From positions 62,001 to 126,000 of the forward strand of contig JACKDM010000003.1 of NCBI GenBank assembly GCA_020633515.1: a DNA stretch of 64,000 nucleotides, written 5' to 3'. This DNA comes from Myxococcales bacterium (GTDB lineage: Bacteria > Myxococcota > Bradymonadia > UBA7976 > UBA1532). Made by a program: the position numbers and the translations under genes. Under the pieces are notes generated by a model. That model was not told the DNA's origin and searched no databases. It was given only the letters and a program-made list of their open reading frames with translations. Positions within the stretch are counted from its first letter, which is position 1. Each line of letters starts with the position of its first letter. Shown here one piece after another: positions 45,763 through 55,326 of the stretch.

Positions 45763-47187
45763 TCAGCCCGCGCGGCGCCCGTCGACCCGGGCGCGGGCGG
45801 CGGCGAGCGCCTCGGCGACGCGGACCGGCGCGGTGCCGCCCTGGCTCGTGCGCGCCGCGACGCTCGCCTCGACGGTCACCGCGGCGCGGATGTCGTCGGC
45901 GAAGGCGTCGCTGAACCGGCGGAACTCGTCGAGCGAGAGCGAGGGCAGCGTGCGCCGCTCGACGATGCACCACGCGACGAGCCGGCCGACGACGTGGTGC
46001 GCCTCGCGGAACGGCACCCCGCGCGCGGCGAGGTAGTCGGCGACGTCGGTCGCGGTGACGAAGCCCTCGTCGCAGGCGGCGCGCATCCGGTCGCGGCGCA
46101 CGCGGAGCGCGGGCAGCAGGCGGGTCGTCGCTTCGAGGCAGTCGATGGTGGTGTCGACCGCGTCGAAGAGCGCCTCCTTGTCTTCCTGCAGGTCCTTGTT
46201 GTAGGCGAGCGGGAGCCCCTTGAGCACCGTCAACAGCGCGACGAGGTCGCCGTAGACCCGCCCGGTCTTGCCGCGCACGAGCTCGGGGATGTCCGGGTTC
46301 TTCTTCTGCGGCATGATGCTCGACCCGGTCGCGAAGGCGTCGCCGAGCTCGACGAACGCGAACTCCTGGCTCGACCAGATCACGAGCTCCTCGGCGAGGC
46401 GGCTGAGGTGGGTCATGCAGAGCGCGGCGGCGGCGCAGAGCTCGACGGCGAAGTCGCGGTCGCCGACGGCGTCGAGGCTGTTGGCCGTCGGGCGGGCGAA
46501 GCCGAGCGCGCGGGCGGTCATCTCGCGGTCGAGCGGGAACGGGGTCCCGGCGAGCGCGGCGCTGCCGAGCGGGCTCTCGGCGGCGCGGGCGCGGCAGTCG
46601 ACGAGGCGGCCGCGGTCGCGTTCGAGCATCTCGACGTAGGCGAGCAGGTGGTGGGCGAAGAGCACCGGCTGCGCGCGCTGGAGGTGGGTGTAGCCGGGCA
46701 GGATCGCGTCGCCGTCGCGCTCGGCGAGGGCGACGAGCGCGGCTTGCAGCCGGTCGACGCGGGGCACGAGGTCGTGGTCGATGCGGCGCAGCACCCACAG
46801 CCGCAGGTCGGTCGCGACCTGGTCGTTGCGGCTGCGCGCGGTGTGCAGCCGGCCGCCGGCGGCGCCGATGCGGGCGGTGAGGTGGTGCTCGACGTTCATG
46901 TGAACGTCTTCGAGCGCCTCGCTCCAGGTGAAGGCGCCGCCCTCGATCTCGGCGCGGACGGCGTCGAGCCCGTCGCGGATGGCGGTCGCGTCGTCGGCGC
47001 TGATGATGCCCTGCGCGGCGAGCATCGCGGCGTGCGCGCGCGATCCGTCGATGTCTTCACGGTAGAGGCGGCGGTCGAAGCCGACCGAGGCGTTGAGGCG
47101 GGCGACGAAGGCGTCGGTGGGCTCGCTGAAGCGGCCGCCCCAGGTCTGCTGCGCGGCCGGGGCATCGTCCGAGCGGTCGCGGGACAC
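45763..47187 (-). CDS. argH: Argininosuccinate lyase
   Basis: 474 aa. Last step of arginine synthesis: argininosuccinate to arginine and fumarate; cytoplasmic homotetramer. It begins QTWGGRFSEPTDAFVARLNAS, has SRNDQVATDLRLW, YTHLQRAQPV (catalytic His), and the fumarase/aspartase signature GSSIMPQKKNPD with the catalytic Ser. The end region KGLPLAYNKDLQEDKE is conserved in ArgH. The start is taken as GTG 47187; no strong ribosome site is seen, so it is uncertain by a few codons. The frame stays open upstream to 48597 only as a shadow of the next gene. Confidence 0.96.
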   Translation of the reverse strand: MSRDRSDDAPAAQQTWGGRFSEPTDAFVARLNASVGFDRRLYREDIDGSRAHAAMLAAQGIISADDATAIRDGLDAVRAEIEGGAFTWSEALEDVHMNVEHHLTARIGAAGGRLHTARSRNDQVATDLRLWVLRRIDHDLVPRVDRLQAALVALAERDGDAILPGYTHLQRAQPVLFAHHLLAYVEMLERDRGRLVDCRARAAESPLGSAALAGTPFPLDREMTARALGFARPTANSLDAVGDRDFAVELCAAAALCMTHLSRLAEELVIWSSQEFAFVELGDAFATGSSIMPQKKNPDIPELVRGKTGRVYGDLVALLTVLKGLPLAYNKDLQEDKEALFDAVDTTIDCLEATTRLLPALRVRRDRMRAACDEGFVTATDVADYLAARGVPFREAHHVVGRLVAWCIVERRTLPSLSLDEFRRFSDAFADDIRAAVTVEASVAARTSQGGTAPVRVAEALAAARARVDGRRAG

Positions 47188-47351
47188 GTTTACAGCAGTG
47201 ATCGAGCCCGCTGCTCCCGTCGCACTTGTCCACGGGGCCGCTGGCGGTGTTGTCGACCCTCGCCGATACCCGGCATCGCCTGCGGGTCGACGCCTTGCCA
47301 TCGGCCCCGTGTCCTGCGTGCTTTGGGGATCATCGGGCTCGCTCACAGCTG

Positions 47352-49490
47352 TCAGAACTCCATGCCGAGGAACATCTGGAGCGTGTGCGCGACGCCGGCG
47401 TCGAGCACGCGGGTGGTGCGCTCGCCGGTCACGCCGGGGGTGTCGACGCGCACGTCCATGCCCGAGAACGGGTAGAGCATCCCGTAGGCGAGCGACCAGC
47501 GGAAGCGGTCGAACTCGTGGATGTAGACCTCGAGGTCGAACTCGAGCCCGAGCCCCGCGTCGTTGCCGGTCGTCGCGCCGGCGTCGAGCGCAAACGCGTA
47601 CATCGCCGAGAGCTGGAAGCCCCACGCCTCGTCGGTCTCGTCGACGAGGTCGTAGCCGATGTAGGGCTTGAAGTACGCCGCGTTGCTGACCCCGCCGAGG
47701 ATCTCGCGGAAGAGGATCAGGTCGACGTGGTAGTCGCGGTCGAAGCGGAAGAGGCTCAGCGTGTCGTCGTAGGTCTCGAGGTCGGTCTCGTCGAGGCGGG
47801 TGCGGTCGAGGTAGCCGAAGCCCTCCTGGTCGTCGCCGCTCGCGAGGCCCTGGTGGAGGCCGTAGTTGAGCGAGGCATAGCGGGCGTCGATCTCGAGCGC
47901 GTAGCCATACTGGAGGATGTCGCGGGTGCGCGGCGTCAACAGCCGGCTCTGGCAGTCGGTCGGGTCGGTCTCGCTCGGATCGGCGCAGCGCTCGCTCGGC
48001 TGCGAGAACTGCTGCGGGACCTCCTGGATGTCGCCGAAGACGACCGCGCCTTCGAACTGGATGCGCACGCCGGTGGTGGCGCTCGGGCGGTACTGGAAGT
48101 CGAGCCAGAGGTCGGGGGTGACGGTGAAGGCGTCGATCTCGCGGAGCTGGAAGGCGCCTTCGTCTTCGGCGGGCAGGCCGCCGCTGTAGGTCGTCTCGAG
48201 CGACTGGTTGCGGATGATGCCGTGCACGCCCCAGTCGAAGATCGGGCTGCCGAGCTCGGCGAGCTCGCGGGCGCGCTGCTCCTTCTCCTGGAGGCTGTAC
48301 GGCTTCTTGAAGATCGAGACCGTCCACTGGTTGACGTCGTCGCGCTGGTCGAGGTCGTAGGGCTGCCCGCCGGTCTCGGAGCGCACGGTGCCGACGCCGG
48401 GCATGCCGATCGCGCCCTCGGCGGGGAAGTCCCAGCTCGCGGCGATGTAGGTGCCGAAGAGCTGGGTCATGCCCATGACGCGGTCGATCGAGTCGCCGAA
48501 GTCGCAGTCGAGGCACTCGCCGCCGTTCTGCAACATGCCGAGGCCCCAGTGGGCGGGCATGCGGCCGGCGGCGACGAGGCCGAGGGGGGCGTTCCACTCG
48601 CCCCAGACGTGCTTGACGCGGATCGCGTCGCGCCAGGAGTCGACGCCGGCCGAGGGCGAGCGCTGGCTCTGGCTGAAGAACTCGAGCTCGACGTCGGGGC
48701 GCGAGAAGGTCGAGCTGCGCGGGCCGCCGTCGGGGGTCGAGCCGAAGACGACGTTGTCGAGGATGTCGAGCGTGGTGCGGACCCGCAGCGACTCCGAGAT
48801 GTGCAGCGTCGGCGCGTAGCGGAAGCGCAGGTTGACGCCGGCGAGCGACTCGGCGCCCTGGCGGAAGGTGTCGTCCTCGGGGGTCTCGGGGTGCTGCGCG
48901 CCGGTCTGGTCGAGCTCGGTGAGCGGCGGCAGGATGCCCGAGCTGCGCTGCCCGGTGTCGCGGTCGTAGGTGTCGAGGTCGAGGTTGTAGAAGAGGTCGG
49001 CGCGGGTGCGGAAGTAGCCGTGGTGCTCGACCCAGGGGAAGGCGACCTTGGCGGTCGGATCGGCGGCGGCGTCCCAGTTGGCTTGCAGGTCCTGGCCCAT
49101 GTCGCCGACGACGGCGCCGCTGTCGAGGTCCTGGAACGAGGGCAGGTCGCTGAAGGCGTCGTCGGCGGGCGGCGCGGGGGAGGCGCCGGGCGTGGCGACG
49201 GGGCGATCGGCGACGGGGCGATCGGCGACGGGGCGATCGGCGGTCGGCGCGGCGGCGGGCGCGGCGGCTGCGGGCTCGGCGGCGTCGGGCTCGGCCTCTT
49301 CGGCCTCTTCGTCGGCGGCCGCGGCCGGCTGGTCGGCCGCGCTGGCCTTGGACTTCGGCACCGCCCGCTTGGGCGCCGGCTGCTCGGCCGCCTCGGCCCC
49401 TCCGGCCGCCTCGGCCCCTTCGTTCCGGGGCTGGGCCATCGCCGGCTGCGCCGCCAGGGCGAGCGCCAGGATCGTCACCGCGCGCTTCAC
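47352..49490 (-). CDS. Large outer-membrane beta-barrel protein, TIGR04551-like
   Basis: 712 aa. GTG start with GAGGAGG upstream. Signal peptide (AVTILALALAAQPAMA), an Ala/Pro/Glu-rich linker (residues 20-120) with three ADRPV repeats, then a barrel. Alternating strands rich in aromatic residues (GYFRTRADLFYNLDLDTY; VNLRFRYAPTLHI) run to a terminal Phe (LQMFLGMEF), typical of barrel assembly. Resembles the TIGR04551 outer-membrane family described in myxobacteria; I assign this from pattern and not from a search. Possibly a channel or a surface-attachment protein. Confidence 0.75.
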   Translation of the reverse strand: MKRAVTILALALAAQPAMAQPRNEGAEAAGGAEAAEQPAPKRAVPKSKASAADQPAAAADEEAEEAEPDAAEPAAAAPAAAPTADRPVADRPVADRPVATPGASPAPPADDAFSDLPSFQDLDSGAVVGDMGQDLQANWDAAADPTAKVAFPWVEHHGYFRTRADLFYNLDLDTYDRDTGQRSSGILPPLTELDQTGAQHPETPEDDTFRQGAESLAGVNLRFRYAPTLHISESLRVRTTLDILDNVVFGSTPDGGPRSSTFSRPDVELEFFSQSQRSPSAGVDSWRDAIRVKHVWGEWNAPLGLVAAGRMPAHWGLGMLQNGGECLDCDFGDSIDRVMGMTQLFGTYIAASWDFPAEGAIGMPGVGTVRSETGGQPYDLDQRDDVNQWTVSIFKKPYSLQEKEQRARELAELGSPIFDWGVHGIIRNQSLETTYSGGLPAEDEGAFQLREIDAFTVTPDLWLDFQYRPSATTGVRIQFEGAVVFGDIQEVPQQFSQPSERCADPSETDPTDCQSRLLTPRTRDILQYGYALEIDARYASLNYGLHQGLASGDDQEGFGYLDRTRLDETDLETYDDTLSLFRFDRDYHVDLILFREILGGVSNAAYFKPYIGYDLVDETDEAWGFQLSAMYAFALDAGATTGNDAGLGLEFDLEVYIHEFDRFRWSLAYGMLYPFSGMDVRVDTPGVTGERTTRVLDAGVAHTLQMFLGMEF
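49194..49238. repeat. 15-bp in-frame tandem repeat, three copies
   Basis: Unit ggcgacggggcgatc at 49194-49208, 49209-49223 and 49224-49238, encoding a Pro-Val-Ala-Asp-Arg repeat in the linker of the outer-membrane protein. In-frame copy changes would alter linker length without breaking the gene. Confidence 0.9.
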
Positions 49491-49624
49491 GTCTGCGCCT
49501 CCTCAGGGTTCAACGGGCCGACGCCGGCCTCGGCCGGCGCGAGCGGACCGGGTAGCACGGCCCCGCGTCGGGGTCAATGCCGGGGAGGGGGGCGCGGCCC
49601 GGGGCGCGCGCGAACGATGCCCGA

Positions 49625-52600
49625 TCAGAAGATGCCCTTGAGCCGCTTCTTCGCCTCTTCTTCGGCCTTCTTCTTCGCGGCGGCCTTGGCCTTCTCGGCC
49701 TCCTTGCGCGCCTTGGCCTCGGCCTCGCGCTTCTTCTCCTCGGCCGCCCGCTTCACCGCCGCCGCCTCGCGCGCCGCCTGCGACTTGAGCCGCTCGGCCT
49801 CGGCCCGCGCCCGCTCGGCCGCCCGCCGCGCCTCTTCTTCGGCCCGCTTGCGCGCCGCGTCGACCTCCCCGAGCCCCGCCGCCATCGCCGCGCCCGCCAC
49901 CAGCGCGGTCACCAGATCGGTCGCCTCGATCCCCGAGACCTCCGGGTCGCTCAGCGTGCCCCCGATCCGCAGCCCCACCGGCATCGCCTTGTCGATCGCG
50001 ATCTTGCCGCCCGACCACGCCCGCACCGTCTCCGGCTGGAGCTGGAGCGTGCCGCGCAGGTCGAGGGTCTTGTCGAGCCCGATCGAGCCCTCGAGCGAGA
50101 GCGGCCCCTCGCCGGTGCGGGTCACCATCGGCTTGACGAGCGTCATCCGCCCGTCGGCGACCCGGAACTGCCCCGCCAGATCCTTGAGCCCGGTCTTGAG
50201 CCGGCGATCGACCTTGAGGAACGGCACCTTGTCGCCGACCTTGCCGACGATCGCGTTGCCGAGCTCGAGCCGCTCGAACTGCCCGTTCGCGAGCGCGAGC
50301 CCGAGGTCGCCGGTGAGGCTGTCGCGGATCGTCGGCCACTCGAGCCCGCGCCCCGCGAGATCCATCGTCGTCGACATGCGCCCCGAGAGCACCCCGCGCA
50401 GGTTGGCCTGGGCGGTCAGCACCGCGTCGGCGTCGACGTCGGTGAGCTTCATCTCCAGGTCGAACTGCGGGTCGGGCTTCGTGAGGTCGACCGCGGTCGG
50501 CGCCGCGGTGAAGTGGCCGTCGTAGGCGTCGAAGTCGAGATCCACGAAGCGCAGCACCCCGCCGCGCAGCACCAGCGACGCGATGAAGTTCGTGAACTCG
50601 ATGTCGGCCATACGCCCCCGCGCCACCCGCAGGCTGCCCGCCGCGTCGAGCGTCTTGACCACCTCGGGCACCTCGGCCTTGCCGCCCTCGGCCGGCGCCT
50701 CGTCTTCGCCGCCGCCGGGCAGCAGCGCGTCGAGGTCGAGGTAGGGCGAGGTGAACTCGAAGCGGATCACCGGCGCGTCGAGGTTCTTCACCGAGGCGTT
50801 GCCCGCGAGGCTGCTCTGCCCCATCGCGAACGAGAAGTCGTCGAGCCGCGCCTCGACCGTCGCCGGCTTCGCCGGGTCGCCCTTGACGGCGGCCTTCATC
50901 CCGACCCGCGCCGCCGCGAACGGGTTGTCGGCGAGCGCCGGCAGGATCGCGGCGAGCCCGCCGACCGCGAACGGCGCGACGGCGACCTGCATGTCGAGCG
51001 CGCCCGACGCCGCCCGCGAGCCCCGCGCGTCGAGGTCGAGCGGCCCGAGCACCAGCTTCGCCCGCGACAGGTCGAGCCCGCCGCCCGCGCCGAGCGCGGC
51101 CTGCACGTCGATGTCGAGCGGCGTGCCCGCGGGCTTGCGGAACGCGTCGCCGGCCACGATCGCGAGCCCGTCGAGGTCGCTCGTCGCCGTCACCGCGATC
51201 GCGCCGCCCGGCTGCCCCTTCGCGCTCACCTGCACCCGCCCCGAGCCGTCGAGCGTCGCCGCCGGCGTGCGCAGATCGGCGCCGGCGATCCGCAGATCGA
51301 CCTTGCCGTCGAAGCTCGCCTTCGTGCCCTTCGCGACCAGCTCCAGCGCCACGTCGCCGCCGACCTTCACGTCGGCCGGCACCGCCTGCGCGACCGCCGG
51401 CAGCAGCGGCACCACGCCCGCGATCGGGGTCGGCGCGATCCCGCCTTGCAGGTCGAAGGTCGGGTCGTCGAAGTCCTTCACCGTGCCCGCGAGCCGCAGC
51501 GCGAGCGGCCCGAACGCCAGATCGAAGCGCTTCAGGTCGAGGTCCTTGCGGGTCAGGTGCGCGTCGAGCGCCGCGTGCAGCGCCGTGCCCGCCGGCTTGT
51601 TCACCGCGTCGGGGACCACCACCGTCGCCGGGTCGAGGTCGATGGTGAACGCGATCTGCTGCTGGTCGGGGTCGCCGTCGGCCTTCGCCGCGATCGAGAA
51701 CGGCCCGTCGAGCACCGCGCCCGGCGGCAGCGCGGCCTTCGCCGGCGGCAGCAGCGCGAACAACCGCCCGAAGTTCAGCCCGTCGCTCGCGAGCGTCAGC
51801 CCGTGGAACGCCGGCCGCCCGCTCAGCACCTCGGTGATCTTGCCGTTGGCGGTGAGCTTCATCTCGGCGAGCGCGACCGAGAGCCCGGTGAGGTCGACCG
51901 TGCCGCTCGCGAGCGCGAACGTGAGGTTCGGCTCGACGACGAGGTCGAAGGCCTCGCCCGGCGGCGACCCGACCGCGAGCCCGGCGAGCGTCACCGTGCC
52001 GCTCGACTTCATCGCGCCCTTGGCCCCGAGCGGGTCGTCGATCCGCCAGTCGGCCGAGAGCCGCGCCGCCTGGATCGCGACCGGCGCCCCGCCCGGCACG
52101 TAGGCCGCGAGCGCCGCGAGGTCGACCCCGTCGGCGTCGAGGGTGACGTACTCGACCGGCAGCGCCGCCTTCGGGTCGTCGAGCGGCACCGGGCCCACCT
52201 TGGCGCGCAGGTCGAAGTTCTGCTCGGCGGCGAGCACCGCGGCGGCGACGCGCACCTCGAACGGCTGGTCGAGGCGCACGTCGGTCAGCTCCACGAGCAG
52301 GTCGCCGACCTTCGCGGTCGTGCCCGCCGCCCGGTCGACGAGCTTGATCTCACCGTCCTCGATGGCGATCCGCGACAGCTCCAGGTTGCGGATGAAGCGC
52401 TGCGCCTCGGGCGAGAGCGGCTTGGGCGCCTCCTCGGGCGGCGGCCCCTCGCTCAGCCGGGCGAGCACGTCCTCGTAGCTCAGCTTTCCGTCGGCCTCGC
52501 GGATGATCTCGACCGCGAGCCCCTCGACCACCAGCTCGCGGAGCCGGATCTCGTCGCCGAGCGACTTCAGCGCCGTCCACAGCTCGACCCCGAAGCGCAC

Positions 52601-52867
52601 CCGCGCGATCCGCATCAGCGGCGCCTCGTCCGGCGTGCGCCCGGCGATGACCACGTCGCGGATCTCGGCGCCGAGCACCGGCAGGATCGTCGTCGAGATC
52701 GCGCCGATCTCGACCTTGCGCCCGAGCGCCTTCTCGAGCTCGGGGAGCTGCTCGGCCTTCTGGCGGTTGATCATCTCGTCGAGGTCGAAGGTGGCGATGA
52801 AGATGCCGACCCCGAGCGCCACGAGCCCGAGCACGACCCCGAGCGCGATGAGTACCTTCTTCTTCAT
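49625..52867 (-). CDS. AsmA-family envelope protein
   Basis: 1080 aa. One N-terminal membrane helix (VLIALGVVLGLVALGVGIFI) then a long beta-rich periplasmic part with the AsmA start (LPELEKALGRKVEIGAISTT; LGAEIRDVVIAG), and the AsmA C-terminal block (about 880-950, DLKLTDVDAD-type strands, FERLELGNAIVGKV). The final 75 residues are a basic coiled coil (EEEARRAAERARAEAERLKS), which is unusual. AsmA/TamB-like proteins are proposed to carry phospholipids between membranes. ATG with GGAGACGAGGG upstream. Confidence 0.88.
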   Translation of the reverse strand: MKKKVLIALGVVLGLVALGVGIFIATFDLDEMINRQKAEQLPELEKALGRKVEIGAISTTILPVLGAEIRDVVIAGRTPDEAPLMRIARVRFGVELWTALKSLGDEIRLRELVVEGLAVEIIREADGKLSYEDVLARLSEGPPPEEAPKPLSPEAQRFIRNLELSRIAIEDGEIKLVDRAAGTTAKVGDLLVELTDVRLDQPFEVRVAAAVLAAEQNFDLRAKVGPVPLDDPKAALPVEYVTLDADGVDLAALAAYVPGGAPVAIQAARLSADWRIDDPLGAKGAMKSSGTVTLAGLAVGSPPGEAFDLVVEPNLTFALASGTVDLTGLSVALAEMKLTANGKITEVLSGRPAFHGLTLASDGLNFGRLFALLPPAKAALPPGAVLDGPFSIAAKADGDPDQQQIAFTIDLDPATVVVPDAVNKPAGTALHAALDAHLTRKDLDLKRFDLAFGPLALRLAGTVKDFDDPTFDLQGGIAPTPIAGVVPLLPAVAQAVPADVKVGGDVALELVAKGTKASFDGKVDLRIAGADLRTPAATLDGSGRVQVSAKGQPGGAIAVTATSDLDGLAIVAGDAFRKPAGTPLDIDVQAALGAGGGLDLSRAKLVLGPLDLDARGSRAASGALDMQVAVAPFAVGGLAAILPALADNPFAAARVGMKAAVKGDPAKPATVEARLDDFSFAMGQSSLAGNASVKNLDAPVIRFEFTSPYLDLDALLPGGGEDEAPAEGGKAEVPEVVKTLDAAGSLRVARGRMADIEFTNFIASLVLRGGVLRFVDLDFDAYDGHFTAAPTAVDLTKPDPQFDLEMKLTDVDADAVLTAQANLRGVLSGRMSTTMDLAGRGLEWPTIRDSLTGDLGLALANGQFERLELGNAIVGKVGDKVPFLKVDRRLKTGLKDLAGQFRVADGRMTLVKPMVTRTGEGPLSLEGSIGLDKTLDLRGTLQLQPETVRAWSGGKIAIDKAMPVGLRIGGTLSDPEVSGIEATDLVTALVAGAAMAAGLGEVDAARKRAEEEARRAAERARAEAERLKSQAAREAAAVKRAAEEKKREAEAKARKEAEKAKAAAKKKAEEEAKKRLKGIF

Positions 52868-53148
52868 CCCTCGTCTCCAGCCTTCTGTATCCGCAGCAGC
52901 TTAGGACCTGACCACCAACAAGTCGAGCGACCGAGGGCGCGGCCGCGCGCGTCGGCGCCGCGCCCCCTCGCGGTCTGCGTGCCCGAGCGACCGGGTCGAT
53001 GAGGCGGCGCTCGCGCGGATGCCGACGCCCCTGCCGCAGATGCTGCACGTCGGCCGCCTGTTGCACCGGAGGCGCTCGACCGCGACCGGCGCGACCGTGC
53101 AGCCGTCGACGTGCGCTGGATCCGTTCGCGGCGATCAGCGAGCCCGCG

Positions 53149-53691
53149 TCACCCGCCCAGGCAAGCCTTCAGCCGCTCGGCCAGCGCGCTGACATGCGGG
53201 GCATAGGTCATCGTCGTATGACTGCCCGGCACGACCTGCGCCCGCACCGCCCCGAGCTCGGCCCAGCCAGCCACCATGGCGGCGCGCTCGGTCTCCGGTG
53301 CCTCCGCGGCCAGGAGGAGGTCGAGGGGCAGACGCACCGGGTCTCGGGGCCGGTAGACCGTCCGGGTGTTGAGGCGGAACACCTCGAAGATCGTGCGCAC
53401 ATGGCGGGTGCCCGCGCCCATCGGCAGCGCGCCGATCCGCTCCAGCGCCCGGGTCAGCGACACGAGCCGCGCCTCCGGCGACAACGGCGCCATCGCCTCC
53501 ACCGTCAGCGTGGCCTCCGCGCCGTACTCCTCGGCGAAGAGCCGCTCGAAGGTCACGACCAGCTCGGCCTCGGACGCCCGGGGCAACGGCATGGAGGGCG
53601 GCAGCGTGTCCAGCACCGCCAGCGTCGCCACCGCGTCGCCCGCCCGGCAGAGCTGCTGTGCCATCTCGAACGCGACCAACCCGCCGAATCC
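53149..53691 (-). pseudogene. C-terminal fragment of an NRPS/PKS-type thioesterase
   Basis: About 180 residues of an alpha/beta-hydrolase thioesterase of the type that ends NRPS/PKS assembly lines. It starts in the nucleophile elbow: [19 protein letters not shown] matches [13 protein letters not shown], but the chain is cut where the Ser should be and a stop lies just before it. The later parts are intact: the Asp loop near [13 protein letters not shown], and the catalytic His in VVPGSHTTMTYAPHV. Without the N-terminal half and the Ser it cannot work. It meets the sulfotransferase fragment head-to-head within about 10 bp at 53685-53691. Probably debris of a transferred biosynthetic cluster. 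Confidence 0.75.
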
Positions 53692-54487
53692 GACCCTCGG
53701 ATGTCTTCATCACGCCCTTTGCCAAGAGCGGAACCACCTGGCTGCAACAGATCTGCCATGGTCTGCGCTCGGGCGGTGACATGGCATTCGAAGAGATCAG
53801 CTATGTGGTGCCCTGTGCATCGACTATGCGTCGGCGATGGGACTCGACCTCAACGCCGACCATGCGTTCGAGCCCCGGGTCTACATGACACATGCCACCT
53901 GGGAGGACGCGCCGGCGGGCGGGCGTTACATCTGCGCGTTTCGCGATCCCAAGGCGGTCATCGTCTCCTATTACCGCTTCCTGGAAGACTGGTTCTTCGA
54001 CCCCGGGGTCATCGACCTGGCCGCGTTCGCCCGCGCGTTCATGCCGGCCCCCGGCACGCTGGACGACTGGTGGCTGCACATGGTGTCGTGGTGGTCGCAA
54101 CGGGACAACCCATCGGTGCTGCTGCTCTGCTACGAGGAGATGGTCCGCGATCTGCCCGGCACGGTGCGCCAGATCGCGCGGCTGATGCAGATCGAGCCGA
54201 CGGATGAGCTGCTCGAGGTCGTCGTGCGCCAGTCGTCGCGCGCGTTCATGCTGGCCCACGCCGATCGGTTCGACGAGCGCGGCCTGCGCCGGCTGGCCGC
54301 CCGCGACGCCGGCCTGCCGCTCGACAGCGACGCGTCGAAGGTCACCGAGGGCGCCGACCCCGACCGGTATCGCCTGCCGCCTGCGATCGAAGCGGCCTTC
54401 GATGCGCTCTGGCGGGATCAGATCACGCCGCGGACGGGGCTGGCCGACTACGCGGCGTTGCGCGGGGTGCTGCGGGCACGGGGGTGA
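53688..54487 (+). pseudogene. Truncated and frameshifted PAPS-dependent sulfotransferase
   Basis: Begins inside the family at [21 protein letters not shown], with the PAPS phosphate loop KSGTTW, so only the true start region is missing. Frame 53688 to about 53812 ends in EEISYVVP. Coding then continues in another frame from about 53816 ([20 protein letters not shown]) to 54487, including GGRYICAFRDPKAVIVSYYRF (3'-phosphate site). A short deletion near 53812 fits. No ribosome site is near. Together with the head-to-head thioesterase this is a recombination scar with two dead fragments. A functional gene would have about 290 residues. Confidence 0.75.
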
Positions 54488-54619
54488 GGCCACGGGCGGA
54501 GCGGGCGCTCCCCGAGCGCGTGAGCGCACCGGCCGAGCGCGAGCGCGCCCACCGGCCGCGGTCCGGAGGGGGGCTCGGCGCGCGCGGGCAATCGTGCGGC
54601 GCGCGCGCCGCGCTGACGG

Positions 54620-54625
54620 TATAGT
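54620..54625 (+). promoter_or_regulatory. -10 element just before ATG 54633
   Basis: TATAGT at 54620-54625, 7 nt from the ATG, in a GC-rich stretch where such a word stands out. No Shine-Dalgarno between. Likely leaderless transcript. Confidence 0.4.
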
Positions 54626-54632
54626 GCCCGCC

Positions 54633-55307
54633 ATGCACGCCGCCCGGGGCCCGGTGCCCCGCCTCGCCATGCTCGCCACGCTCGCCACGCTCGCCGTCGC
54701 GCTCCTCGGCGCCCGGCGCGCGGCCGACGGCACGCTCGTCATCCGCTCGCTCACCGCCGGGGCGGCGATCTACGTCGACGGCCGCCCGGCCGGCACGCTC
54801 CCGATGCCGCTGCCGCTCGCCTTGTCACCCGGGCAACACACCGTGCGCGTCGCCAAGGCCGGCCACGCCGACTACATCGACACCTTCACCATCCGCCCCG
54901 GCCGCGAGACGCTCCTCGAGATCGACCTCCTCGCGATGAGCGGCGCGCTCGCCGTCAGCGCCCGCCCGCCCGGCGCCGGCGTCTACATCGACGGCCGCTA
55001 TGTCGGCGACGCGCCCTGGCGCGGTGACGTCGAGGCCGGCGCGCGCATCGTCGAGGTGCGCGCCCCCGGCCACGCCTCGTGGCGGCAGGTGCTCGACCTC
55101 CCCCTCGGCGAGGAGCAGGTGATCGACGTGCAGCTCGCGCCCGCCGCCGCGGCGGCCCCCCCCGACGACCCGTGGTATGCCGAGCCGCTCGTCTGGATCG
55201 GCGTCGGCGCCGCCGTGACCGCCGGCGTCGTCGCCGTCGTGCTCGTCACCGCCGACGACCCGGCCCCCCGACCCGACGCGAGCGTCGTGATCGAGACGGT
55301 GCGATGA
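54633..55307 (+). CDS. PEGA-domain membrane protein
   Basis: 224 aa. N-terminal hydrophobic segment (LAMLATLATLAVALLGA), then two PEGA modules in the envelope: LVIRSLTAGAAIYVDGRPAG and LAVSARPPGAGVYIDGRYVG, followed by a C-terminal membrane helix (VWIGVGAAVTAGVVAVVLV). ATG 54633 chosen; ATG 54669 is possible but would shorten the signal. It is followed after 19 nt by the zinc-ribbon gene, so the two are probably co-transcribed. Function unknown. Confidence 0.78.
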   Translation: MHAARGPVPRLAMLATLATLAVALLGARRAADGTLVIRSLTAGAAIYVDGRPAGTLPMPLPLALSPGQHTVRVAKAGHADYIDTFTIRPGRETLLEIDLLAMSGALAVSARPPGAGVYIDGRYVGDAPWRGDVEAGARIVEVRAPGHASWRQVLDLPLGEEQVIDVQLAPAAAAAPPDDPWYAEPLVWIGVGAAVTAGVVAVVLVTADDPAPRPDASVVIETVR

Positions 55308-55326
55308 CGCGCGGGCGGACGCGGCG

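Noticed and set aside
45763..48597. 944-codon open frame containing argH
   Set aside because: Sequence before residue 1 of ArgH is low-complexity shadow of the outer-membrane gene.
53149..54487. An ST-TE didomain for terminal-alkene formation
   Set aside because: The two parts lie on opposite strands, both are truncated, and the sulfotransferase reads as a free-standing type.
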